From CAYZQH01 sp050300015 (GTDB lineage: Bacteria > Pseudomonadota > Gammaproteobacteria > Pseudomonadales > Cellvibrionaceae): a DNA stretch of 64,000 nt. The first letter of the stretch is position 1; every line of letters starts with the position of its first letter. Under the pieces are notes generated by a model. It made no database searches. It was given only the letters and a program-made list of their open reading frames with translations, and was not told the DNA's origin. A program made the translations under genes and the position numbers. Positions 25,826 to 34,283 of this stretch are shown here, piece after piece. Location: contig JBNKWZ010000015.1 of NCBI GenBank assembly GCA_050300015.1, positions 174,528-238,527 of the forward strand. Direction: 5' to 3'.

Positions 25826-27628
25826 CTAACCCAGAGTTTTAGACGCCGCCTTCTGCTGTTGCCGCCAAAGCCGCGCATATTGGCCCTGTTGCGCCAGCAA
25901 CTGAGTGTGACGTCCCTGCTCGACGATTACACCCTTATCTAAAACAATAATTTTATCCACATCCATAATGGTGGACAAGCGGTGCGCGATGATCACCGCA
26001 GAATGTTCAAAAGCGGCTTCCTTAAGCTCATTGGTGATCATCCGCTCGGTGTGAGTATCTAAGGCGGACGTAGCCTCGTCAAATATTAACACTGGCGCGT
26101 TTTTTAATAGCACTCTGGCAATGGCGATGCGTTGCTTTTCACCGCCAGAGACCTTAAGTCCTCGCTCACCCACTCGCGTGTCAAACCCATCCGGCAATGA
26201 CTCAATAAACGGCATCAAATGTGCACGTCTCGCAGCATCCACCACCGCATCGTAGCCAGCCTCAGGTTGGCCATAGGCAATATTGTAATAAATGGATTCA
26301 TTAAATAATACGGTATCCTGAGGAACGACACCCATTAACTTGCGCAAACTGCTTAAAGAATACTGAGTAACGGTCTTGCCACTAATCGATATTTCACCTT
26401 CAGTGGGCCGATAAAAACCAAACAATAATTTTGCAATTGTGGATTTTCCGGATCCGGTGGCACCCACAATCGCAACTTTCTGGCCTGACTCAATGGAAAA
26501 GTTGACGGATTTCAATACAGGCCGTACACCATCATAACTGAATGAGACATTTTTGAATGCTAACGCAGGACTTAATCCATCGCGCAATTCAAAGTCAGCA
26601 ACAGATTCCGCATCAACCACTTTTGGCTTTACTGCCATCAACTGAAACATATTTTCAATATTGATCAGAGCTTGCCGAATTTCTCTATACACAAAGCCCA
26701 AAAAGTTCAACGGAATGAACAATTGAATCATATAGGCGTTCACCATGACAAAATCACCTAACGTCATATCCCCTTTTACAACGCCCTTGGCGGCAATAAA
26801 CATCATCACCGTAACAGAACTTGCGATAATCAATGCCTGACCTGAATTCAAAAAAGACAACGACAATCGATTTTTCAAACGCGATTGTTCCCACTGTGCA
26901 AGATTTTCGTCATATTCACGAATCTCATGGCGCTCGTTGTTAAAGTATTTGACTGTCTCGTAGTTGAGCAAACTGTCTACCGCACGAGTGTTAGACTTAT
27001 TATCCTTCTCGTTCGCTTCTCTCACGAATTGCGTGCGCCACTCGGTTACCACCACTGAAAAACCGATGTAAGCGGCGACAGACACCACGATACCCAATAG
27101 AAAACCTATGGAAAACTGACTGTATAGAATGAGCGCGACCAGCAGTATTTCAAATAAAGTTGGCACAATATTAAAGGCCAAAAACCGCATGAGAAAGCTG
27201 ATACCGGAAGTACCACGCTCAATATCACGGGCAAGCCCCCCCGTTTTTCGGGAAAGATGAAAGTTCAAATCGAGTTGGTGCAAGTGCTTGAATACCCCCA
27301 ATGCTGCTCGACGCATGGCGCGCTCTGTTACGCGCGCAAACACAGCATCGCGCATCTCCCCTAGGAAGACACTGGCAAACCGCAAAGCGCCATACCCCAA
27401 CAGCAAGACCGAAGGCACCACCAATACAGCACTGCCGGACAAATCCAGACCATCAACAATGTGCTTAAGCACCCAAGGCAAAGACACACTTGCCAACTTG
27501 GCCCCCACCAACAAAACCATCGCAACCAGCACACGCCCCCTGAACTCCAAAAAATAAGGCGCGAGAGTCGCCAAAACACGCCAATTGGGTTTAATGGTTT
27601 CGTCTGATTGATAAGCACTGGGCCGCAT
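25826..27628 (-). CDS. ABC exporter of the Atm1/ABCB7 type
   Basis: 600-aa fused transporter half: an N-terminal six-helix membrane domain (VLVAMVLLVGAKLASVSLPW onward) and a C-terminal ATPase with Walker A GATGSGKST, signature SGGEKQRIA and Walker B VLIFDEATSALD. The membrane region (SFLMRFLAFNIVPTLFEI, NYETVKYFNNERHE) matches the Atm1 group, which exports glutathione-based metal or sulfur compounds. It acts as a homodimer in the inner membrane. No iron-sulfur assembly genes are adjacent, so the physiological substrate cannot be read from context. Confidence 0.9.
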   Translation of the reverse strand: MRPSAYQSDETIKPNWRVLATLAPYFLEFRGRVLVAMVLLVGAKLASVSLPWVLKHIVDGLDLSGSAVLVVPSVLLLGYGALRFASVFLGEMRDAVFARVTERAMRRAALGVFKHLHQLDLNFHLSRKTGGLARDIERGTSGISFLMRFLAFNIVPTLFEILLVALILYSQFSIGFLLGIVVSVAAYIGFSVVVTEWRTQFVREANEKDNKSNTRAVDSLLNYETVKYFNNERHEIREYDENLAQWEQSRLKNRLSLSFLNSGQALIIASSVTVMMFIAAKGVVKGDMTLGDFVMVNAYMIQLFIPLNFLGFVYREIRQALINIENMFQLMAVKPKVVDAESVADFELRDGLSPALAFKNVSFSYDGVRPVLKSVNFSIESGQKVAIVGATGSGKSTIAKLLFGFYRPTEGEISISGKTVTQYSLSSLRKLMGVVPQDTVLFNESIYYNIAYGQPEAGYDAVVDAARRAHLMPFIESLPDGFDTRVGERGLKVSGGEKQRIAIARVLLKNAPVLIFDEATSALDTHTERMITNELKEAAFEHSAVIIAHRLSTIMDVDKIIVLDKGVIVEQGRHTQLLAQQGQYARLWRQQQKAASKTLG

Positions 27629-27993
27629 TCTGGAAATCTCTGATCAAGTTCAAATGGTTACTCGGTTTGGGCCTCCTGCATCGCTCCACCTCCTGCTTCC
27701 ATGGCGTCGTGCGCAAGCCCTCAAAGCTCAATTGGCAAGGCGCATCGTAAAGTGAATGGCCGTTGTCCTTAACAAGCAAAACAACACGGTCAAGTGAGCC
27801 TTGAGGCCGCGCCTTTCAGGGCCGGCAGAGCTTTCCGATCTCATCTGAGTATTTATTGACAGACCATCAGTATGCCCTGACCGCCATGGGTGGCGGAAAT
27901 GCCGCTTTTTTGCAGAAGCAAAAAACGGTCAAAACACCCTTAATCTCGAAAAGCGCTGTGGCCAGAAGCCGTTTAGGTTTGTTTAGAGGCTCC
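27629..27993. other. 365-base intergenic region with two hairpins
   Basis: No gene found between uvrB and the ABC exporter. Two inverted repeats are close together: CCGCCA-TGGG-TGGCGG (27881-27896), and an 8-bp TTTTTTGC/GCAAAAAA stem with loop AGAA flanked by CCG and CGG (27902-27928). They lie downstream of uvrB on its strand and may form its transcript end, but neither is a GC-rich stem with a terminal T run. Confidence 0.45.
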
Positions 27994-29994
27994 CTAAGCT
28001 TCTTCTACTTTTAAACGTGCAATGGTATCTCGAATATCCGCAGCTTTTTCAAACTCTAAATTTTGTGCCGCTTCCAACATGGTTTTTTCCAACTGCTGTA
28101 TATGTTGCCACTTATTGGCTGAGGGCTCTGGCATCCATTGGTCACGCGCCGCCATCTCCGCCTTGCGCTTCTTACCCACTTTCGACCCGGGCACCCGTGC
28201 ACCTTCCATAATGTCGGCAACACTTTTCTTGATACCCATCGGGGTTATGCCATGTTCCTGATTAAAGGCAACCTGCTTGATACGTCGTCTTTCGGTCTCA
28301 TCTATTGCGCGTTGCATAGAGCCGGTTATTTTGTCGGCATAAAGAATGGCATGACCATTGACATTGCGAGCGGCGCGGCCGATGGTCTGAATCAATGATC
28401 GGTCCGACCGTAAAAAGCCTTCTTTATCTGCATCCAAAATGGCCACAAGGGACACTTCCGGCATATCCAACCCTTCCCTAAGTAAATTAATGCCCACCAG
28501 AACGTCAAACTCACCAACACGCAAATCTCGAATAATTTCTACACGCTCTACGGTATCAATATCCGAATGCAAATAGCGTACGCGCACACCATGCTCTTGA
28601 AGGTATTCCGTTAGGTCTTCTGCCATACGCTTGGTTAATACCGTAATCAGCACGCGATCGCCCGCCGTGACGGTTTTATGAATTTCCGATAGGCAATCAT
28701 CCACTTGGTGCATCGCCGGTCGCACTTCCACTTCAGGGTCGACCAACCCTGTGGGCCGCACCACTTGTTCCACCACGGCAGAGGCATGCTCACCTTCATA
28801 GTTTCCCGGTGTGGCGGAGACAAATATCATTTGAGGCGCGAGTTTCTCCCACTCATCAAATCTCAATGGCCGGTTATCTAACGCTGAGGGTAAACGAAAA
28901 CCATATTCAACTAGGGTCTCTTTACGCGAACGGTCGCCTTTATACATACCGCCAATTTGCGGCACAGATACGTGAGACTCATCAATAACCAACAGCGCGT
29001 CACGCGGTAAGTAGTCGAACAACGTAGGTGGCGGCATACCGGGATCGCGCCCAGATAAATAACGCGAGTAGTTTTCTATTCCGGAACAGTACCCCAGCTC
29101 CTGCATCATTTCTACGTCGTATTTTACGCGCTGCTCTAGGCGCTGAGCCTCCACCAACTTGTCGTTTTCTCTCAAATATTGAAGACGCTCACGCAACTCT
29201 TCCTTGATCGAATCAACGGACTCCAATATGCGATTTCGTGGTGTCACGTAATGAGATTTTGGGTAGATGGTAAAGCGTGGCACCTTTGATCGGACTTCTC
29301 CAGTCAAAGGGTCGAACAAGGAGATTTGTTCGATCTGGTCATCAAACAATTCCACTCTCACCGCTTCGGACTCAGAATCTGCAGGAAAAATATCGATGAC
29401 ATCACCGCGTACACGATAATTAGCGCGAAAAAAATCCACATCGTTTCGCGTATATTGTAGCTCTGCCAGTCGACGCAATATCGCTCGTTGATCAATTACA
29501 TCCCCGCGCACCAAATGCAAGACCATTTTCAAATACGCTTCGGGATCTCCTAAACCGTAAATTGCAGATACTGTGGCGACAATAATGGCATCTTTACGCT
29601 CCATTAGTGCCTTGGTGGCCGACAACCGCATTTGTTCAATATGTTCATTGATGGAGGCGTCCTTTTCAATAAAGGTATCCGATGAGGGGACATAGGCTTC
29701 CGGCTGGTAGTAGTCGTAATAGGACACGAAATATTCCACAGCATTATTGGGGAAAAAGTCCTTGAATTCGCCGTATAACTGAGCCGCCAATGTTTTATTG
29801 TGTGCCATTACCAAGGTTGGACGTTGTACCTCGGCAATCACATTGGCGATGGAAAAGGTTTTGCCGGACCCGGTGACACCCAACAGCGTTTGATGGGCTA
29901 GCCCCGCATTTAAGCCATCTACCAGAGCCCTGATGGCAGTGGGCTGATCGCCAGCCGGCTCATAGGCACTGACCACTTGAAACGCGTTATTCAT
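27994..29994 (-). CDS. uvrB: Excinuclease ABC subunit B
   Basis: 666-aa damage-verification helicase of nucleotide excision repair, which works with UvrA and UvrC. Walker A is at residues 39-46 (GVTGSGKT), the damage-probing hairpin region is SYYDYYQPEAYVP, helicase motifs DESHVS and QTIGRAARN follow, and the C-terminal UVR/UvrC-binding helix pair is at about 628-663. The frame is open upstream to 30063, inside rlmL, but MNNAFQVVSAYEPAGDQP is the family N-terminus. It overlaps the rlmL 3' end by 8 bases. No SOS box was seen upstream. Confidence 0.97.
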   Translation of the reverse strand: MNNAFQVVSAYEPAGDQPTAIRALVDGLNAGLAHQTLLGVTGSGKTFSIANVIAEVQRPTLVMAHNKTLAAQLYGEFKDFFPNNAVEYFVSYYDYYQPEAYVPSSDTFIEKDASINEHIEQMRLSATKALMERKDAIIVATVSAIYGLGDPEAYLKMVLHLVRGDVIDQRAILRRLAELQYTRNDVDFFRANYRVRGDVIDIFPADSESEAVRVELFDDQIEQISLFDPLTGEVRSKVPRFTIYPKSHYVTPRNRILESVDSIKEELRERLQYLRENDKLVEAQRLEQRVKYDVEMMQELGYCSGIENYSRYLSGRDPGMPPPTLFDYLPRDALLVIDESHVSVPQIGGMYKGDRSRKETLVEYGFRLPSALDNRPLRFDEWEKLAPQMIFVSATPGNYEGEHASAVVEQVVRPTGLVDPEVEVRPAMHQVDDCLSEIHKTVTAGDRVLITVLTKRMAEDLTEYLQEHGVRVRYLHSDIDTVERVEIIRDLRVGEFDVLVGINLLREGLDMPEVSLVAILDADKEGFLRSDRSLIQTIGRAARNVNGHAILYADKITGSMQRAIDETERRRIKQVAFNQEHGITPMGIKKSVADIMEGARVPGSKVGKKRKAEMAARDQWMPEPSANKWQHIQQLEKTMLEAAQNLEFEKAADIRDTIARLKVEEA

Positions 29995-32146
29995 GATGAC
30001 GAATACTATAACAATGATGAATTTTGGAATGGCGCAAAAAATCCTGATCGAGGGTCTGCGCACCGATATCGACTACATCAAATGCCGCTAGCGCTTGCCG
30101 ATCGAGCCGAAAACTTTGTAAGTTGTTTGAAAAATACAAAACACCCTGGGGATTGAGAAGCTCCATACATCTTTGGACCAACTGGACGTGATCGCGCTGC
30201 ACATCCAAAACATTTTCCATACGTTTAGAGTTAGAAAACGTGGGAGGGTCCAGCAAAATAATATCAAAGCCCTGCCGCGCTTGTTGTAACCATTGTAAAC
30301 AATCGGCCTGAACCCGTTGATGGGCGCGAGGGTCGATTCGGTTTAAACTAAAATTACGCTCCGCCCATTTCAAGTAGGTGTTGGACATATCCACACTCAC
30401 CGATTGCTTTGCCCCACCCAACGCCGCATGCACGGTAGCCGTCGCGGTATAACAAAATAAATTCAAAAAACGTTTACCCAGCACCTCTTGAGCGATTTTA
30501 AGCCGCAAAGGGCGATGGTCTAAAAATAGGCCTGTATCCAAGTAATCGTGCAAATTCACCCAAAACTGCGCCTTACCCTCGCGCACCACAAAAGCTTTAT
30601 CAACCTTATGTGTATTGGCTTCGTACTGCACTTGCCCCCGGTTACGTTTACGGGTTTTGAGACTGATGTCTTGTTTGGGGACACCCGTATGAATGCTCAC
30701 GGCAGATACCAATTCTCGCAACCGTTTTGCCGCCGCAGATTTATCCACCGTTTTGGGTGCCGCGTACTCTTGAAGATGTACCTTACCCGCGTAGATATCC
30801 ACCGCCGCACAATACTCTGGCATATCCGCATCGTACAGTCGGTAACACTCCACCGCCTGCCCTTTTATCCAAGGCGACAAGCGCCTTTGATTTTTGCGTA
30901 GCCGATTGAGTATCATTTTTGCGCCTTCGGATAGCTCATTTTCCGTTTGCGCATCCATTCTAAGTTTCGCGGAATCATTCGCCATAAGCTCAAATTGCAA
31001 CAGCTCACTGGCAATGGGCCCATTGTAGAGTTTATTGCGCTTTTTGACCCTTAAGCGCATATTCTGCGCAGCCTCTACATTCCCGGTAAAAACACCTAGT
31101 TGCCAGCCCGCAAAGGCGCGTTTGGCCGTTTGGACCAAATCCAAATACAGCGCGCCCAGCGCTTCGCGCTCGCCGAGCCGCTCACCGTAAGGCGGATTAC
31201 AAATCAAAAGCCCTCCATTGGCACCCTCCGGGCATTCGAGTGATTGCACGTCTGCCACGGATAGGGTTACCCACGCACTGCACTCGGCATTCTTGATATT
31301 GGCAGTGGCGGCCTTGAGAACCCGCGGGTCACTGTCAAACCCCCAAATGCGAACATCGGTTGAATTCTCGCCCTTCTCGGCGGCAAGCAGTGCTTCTTGT
31401 TTAATCTCAGACCACAGTATGGGATCGTGGCCTAACCAACGCTCAAAACCAAAGGCACGATACAACCCTGGGGCCTTATTGGCCGCCATCCAAGCCGCTT
31501 CGATCAAGAAAGTCCCAGAACCACACATGGGGTCCACCAAACTTGCCCCGCTTGCGGCAAGGGCTGGCCACCCACACCTCAATAACAGCGCTGCGGCGAG
31601 GTTTTCTTTGAGCGGCGCAATGCCAGTAGCCACACGGTAGCCTCGTTTGTGCAGGCTTTCGCCAGACAAATCTAGGGCCACTGCAAGCTTACCCTTGTGA
31701 AGCCTTACATTGATGCGACAATCGGGTGATTGCTTATCCACGCTGGGCCGTTTTCCCATACTGGCACTAAAACGGTCCGCAATGGCGTCCTTTACCCTCA
31801 CTGCACCATACTGTGTATTGTTAATAAACCGGTTAGTGCCCACAAAATCGATGGCAAAGGTCGCCTCTGGTGAGATGTGAGCCTCCCACGGGATGCTGGA
31901 GACCAAGTGATACAACTGTTCATCACTCGACTCACCCTCAACGTCGCCCTCAGCCAGTACGCACAGCACTCGGTTGGCAACCCTAGACCACAAACACACC
32001 CGGTAAGCGAGCGCCATCGGGCCCTGTAGAGCAATGGCGGCCGATCCCATTTTCAACTCCGTGATGCCTAAGGCCTTGAGTTCCGCCTCTAAAAGATCCT
32101 CAACACCCTTAGGGCACGTGACCACATATGAAAAAATTGTACCCAT
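29987..32146 (-). CDS. rlmL: 23S rRNA methyltransferase RlmKL (m2G2445 / m7G2069)
   Basis: 719-aa fusion of two methyltransferases. The N-terminal half has a THUMP domain and the RlmL catalytic motif LLICNPPYGERLG for G2445 N2-methylation. The C-terminal half is RlmK, with the SAM-binding NLFCYTATATVHAALGGA and DIILLDPPTFSNS, for G2069 N7-methylation. Length agrees with the E. coli fusion (702 aa). An AGGTG site precedes the start. It overlaps uvrB by 8 bases, suggesting coupled expression. It is divergent from rmf. Confidence 0.96.
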   Translation of the reverse strand: MGTIFSYVVTCPKGVEDLLEAELKALGITELKMGSAAIALQGPMALAYRVCLWSRVANRVLCVLAEGDVEGESSDEQLYHLVSSIPWEAHISPEATFAIDFVGTNRFINNTQYGAVRVKDAIADRFSASMGKRPSVDKQSPDCRINVRLHKGKLAVALDLSGESLHKRGYRVATGIAPLKENLAAALLLRCGWPALAASGASLVDPMCGSGTFLIEAAWMAANKAPGLYRAFGFERWLGHDPILWSEIKQEALLAAEKGENSTDVRIWGFDSDPRVLKAATANIKNAECSAWVTLSVADVQSLECPEGANGGLLICNPPYGERLGEREALGALYLDLVQTAKRAFAGWQLGVFTGNVEAAQNMRLRVKKRNKLYNGPIASELLQFELMANDSAKLRMDAQTENELSEGAKMILNRLRKNQRRLSPWIKGQAVECYRLYDADMPEYCAAVDIYAGKVHLQEYAAPKTVDKSAAAKRLRELVSAVSIHTGVPKQDISLKTRKRNRGQVQYEANTHKVDKAFVVREGKAQFWVNLHDYLDTGLFLDHRPLRLKIAQEVLGKRFLNLFCYTATATVHAALGGAKQSVSVDMSNTYLKWAERNFSLNRIDPRAHQRVQADCLQWLQQARQGFDIILLDPPTFSNSKRMENVLDVQRDHVQLVQRCMELLNPQGVLYFSNNLQSFRLDRQALAAFDVVDIGAQTLDQDFLRHSKIHHCYSIRHHE

Positions 32147-32503
32147 AACACCTGCTTTTTAATGATATATGGCCATATAAAGAGCCTGTGCTAGAAGCAA
32201 TAATTCGTTCACAAGCCATTCAGATTTTGTTTAACTGTATGTCCGGCTCCCTAAAAGAGCCCCTTAAATGACGAGCCGCAGCGTCTCTCCCAACTTTGCG
32301 TTGTGGTGCAGTTCGTACATTTAGGTTCTGGCAACAAGCCCAGCCCAGACAGGGTTTCTGGGCTTGTTGTCCCAAGCGGTCCGTTGGGCCCCTTGCGCAT
32401 ACATACGTTGCGAATGGGCCCATTGTATCGCTAATGTCCAACAGGTTGACGAACAAAAACACTCAACCCATTATAAATTTGTACTCCAGGAGGTGCATTT
32501 TAT
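32147..32503. other. 357-base divergent control region between rlmL and rmf
   Basis: No gene found. It contains the palindrome TATATGGCCATATA (32166-32179) about 20 bases before rlmL, a large hairpin (32332-32369) and two GGGCCC palindromes near 32386 and 32417. Before rmf a TTGACG is followed 20 bases later by TATAAA, which is a poor spacing for sigma-70. Confidence 0.5.
32332..32369. repeat. Perfect 12-bp inverted repeat upstream of rmf
   Basis: Arms CAACAAGCCCAG (32332-32343) and CTGGGCTTGTTG (32358-32369) enclose a 14-base loop that contains a small CCC-AGACA-GGG stem. It lies 135 bases before rmf and has no terminal T run, so it is more likely a leader or regulatory structure than a terminator. 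Confidence 0.7.
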
Positions 32504-32707
32504 ATGAAGAGCCAAAAACGCAGCCACAGTGAACGCGCATTTTCAAAAGGGTATCAGGCCGCCATCGCAGGTCGATCGTGGAGTGCTTGCCCATTTGAAG
32601 GCAACAAGGCAAAGCAGCTATGGATGAATGGCTGGCGTGAAGGAAGGCAGGATCAATGGAATGGCTTTAACTCATTCGCTCAAGCACAAAAGTTGAGCAA
32701 TATTTAG
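32504..32707 (+). CDS. rmf: Ribosome modulation factor
   Basis: 67-aa basic protein that dimerises 70S ribosomes into inactive 100S particles in stationary phase. The conserved core is present: ERAFSKGYQAAIAGRSW, CPFEG, then QLWMNGWREGRQD. E. coli RMF is 55 aa; the extra residues here are at the C-terminus. A full AGGAGGTG site lies 8 bases before the ATG. Neighbouring pyrD and rlmL are also close to rmf in Pseudomonas and, more loosely, in E. coli. Confidence 0.95.
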   Translation: MKSQKRSHSERAFSKGYQAAIAGRSWSACPFEGNKAKQLWMNGWREGRQDQWNGFNSFAQAQKLSNI

Positions 32708-32721
32708 GGCCCCAAACACAC

Positions 32722-32740
32722 CGACACAGGGATTGTGTCG
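32722..32740 (+). terminator. Short hairpin after rmf, possible terminator
   Basis: CGACACA-GGGAT-TGTGTCG is a perfect 7-bp stem 15 bases past the rmf stop. The following CAAATTTC is a poor T tract, so termination strength is doubtful. Confidence 0.4.
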
Positions 32741-32929
32741 CAAATTTCTATGGGTTAGGGAGTCCCGAATACAGATATCACTGGTTTCTATAACCGATTT
32801 TGCCCGCCTCCTCACAACATGGGCAAACCACCGGCAGTAACACCTGCCGATACTCACAGCCGTTGTAAAGAACGGCGCGCTGCCTTGCAGCAACTAGGTC
32901 GAGGCTTCATTGTGTGTCGGACGTTTGTC

Positions 32930-33946
32930 TTAGCGCAGTGTTTTAATAGCCTCGACCGACTCTTTTATCAACTCTGGCCCGCGATAAATAAAGCCAGTGT
33001 AAATTTGAACCAAAGAGGCGCCCGCTGCGACTTTTTGTTTGGCATCTTGCCCTTTTAAAATACCGCCCACGCCAATGATCGGTAACTGCCCACCCAATGC
33101 AGAAGCCAGTAGTTTAATCGTCTTGGTGGATTTTGATTGTACCGGCAACCCGCTGAGCCCCCCGCTTTCACCCGACAAAGGATGACTCTCAACGCCCTCG
33201 CGCCCGATGGTAGTATTGGTAGCAATGACACCATCCATCTCATGCGCCAACAATGCCTTGGCCATTTCAAGCGTCTCTGTCTCTGCCATATCGGGTGCAA
33301 TCTTTACGACTACAGGAACTTTTTTATGGTAGTCGGATGCCAGCTTTAGCTGTTGCTCTTTTATTCCATTGAGCAATCGATTGAGCGTGTCGCCAAATTG
33401 TAAATTACGTAACCCAGGTGTATTCGGAGAGGATATATTCACAGTAATATAATCGGCATAAGGATATACCGCATTCATACACTGTAAATAGTCATTTAGG
33501 GCCTGGTCTTCGGGCGTGACTTTGTTTTTACCGATATTGATGCCCAGCACTTGACCAGTCTTGCGTTTTTCAACTCGAGACACTAAATGTGCAAGACCTT
33601 TATTATTGAACCCCATACGATTGATGATCGCATTGGCTTCTGGCAACCGAAACAATCTTGGCTTGGGATTCCCTGATTGCGCCTTGGGTGTCACCGTACC
33701 CACCTCCACGAAGCCAAAGCCCAATGCGAACATTGCTTGATAATAGTCAGCATTTTTATCCAGCCCCGCAGCCAGACCAACCGCATTGGGAAAACGAATG
33801 CCCATCACCTCCACGGGGTCCACCGGTTGAGCATAAAACAATGGCAATACCCGCAGGCGCTCGGCAGCACCTAACCAATCAAGTGCCAGCTCGTGACTTA
33901 ATTCTGGCGGAAGACGAAATAAAATAGCGCGCAATAAGGAATACAC
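32930..33946 (-). CDS. pyrD: Dihydroorotate dehydrogenase (quinone), class 2
   Basis: 338-aa membrane-associated flavoprotein that oxidises dihydroorotate to orotate in pyrimidine synthesis, passing electrons to quinone. The N-terminal amphipathic helix (MYSLLRAILFRLPPELSHEL), AVGLAAGLDKNADY, the INRMGFNNKGL FMN region, the catalytic serine region NISSPNTPGLR and GVGGI near the end are as in E. coli PyrD. Length is normal. It converges with rmf. Confidence 0.97.
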   Translation of the reverse strand: MYSLLRAILFRLPPELSHELALDWLGAAERLRVLPLFYAQPVDPVEVMGIRFPNAVGLAAGLDKNADYYQAMFALGFGFVEVGTVTPKAQSGNPKPRLFRLPEANAIINRMGFNNKGLAHLVSRVEKRKTGQVLGINIGKNKVTPEDQALNDYLQCMNAVYPYADYITVNISSPNTPGLRNLQFGDTLNRLLNGIKEQQLKLASDYHKKVPVVVKIAPDMAETETLEMAKALLAHEMDGVIATNTTIGREGVESHPLSGESGGLSGLPVQSKSTKTIKLLASALGGQLPIIGVGGILKGQDAKQKVAAGASLVQIYTGFIYRGPELIKESVEAIKTLR

Positions 33947-34026
33947 GGGTGGCCCCCAAACTCTAACAGCAGATTGGCGCGCAGCATACCTGAACTGGGT
34001 TCGAGACTCAATTCAAGAGAAGGACA

Positions 34027-34245
34027 CTACAGCCTCATTATGGAGTGGTATTTACCTGCCTGCGAAAAGGTGATTTCAAAAATACCCGATACTCCCTCGT
34101 GGGTTAAAAAAGGTTGTAGGATATTGACAGGAAATTGAACATAACGCCCTTGAGTATCTTGAGTTCTGACAACCTTTCCCGTGCCGCGGTAAACCTTCAG
34201 ATACTCTTCGGACGAGATTCGCAAGGCCACAATAACTTTTTGCAT
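34027..34245 (-). CDS. DUF2835 family protein
   Basis: 72-aa protein starting MQKVIVALRISSEEYLKVYRG, with FPVNILQPFLTHEGVSGIFE, the pattern I associate with DUF2835 (PilZ-sized beta-rich small proteins). The frame is open 8 codons upstream; the ATG at 34245 fits the family N-terminus. It lies 38 bases after gdhB, as in Pseudomonas, so probably the same transcript. Function unknown. Confidence 0.85.
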   Translation of the reverse strand: MQKVIVALRISSEEYLKVYRGTGKVVRTQDTQGRYVQFPVNILQPFLTHEGVSGIFEITFSQAGKYHSIMRL

Positions 34246-34283
34246 GATGTAATTGGGCTCACATACCAAGCCGGCTTAGCAAT

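Noticed and set aside
27829..27848. AGCTTTCCGATCTCATC resembles the end of a common sequencing adapter (GCTCTTCCGATCT)
   Set aside because: It differs by an insertion/deletion within a dozen bases, and the flanking sequence is continuous and shows no chimeric breakpoint, so chance is likelier.
32461..32490. TTGACG and TATAAA as the rmf promoter
   Set aside because: A 20-base spacer is too long for a normal sigma-70 promoter; kept only as a note in the intergenic entry.
32832..32849. CGGCAG-TAACAC-CTGCCG hairpin after pyrD
   Set aside because: Only 6 bp, about 80 bases past the stop and with no T run; position does not support a specific role.
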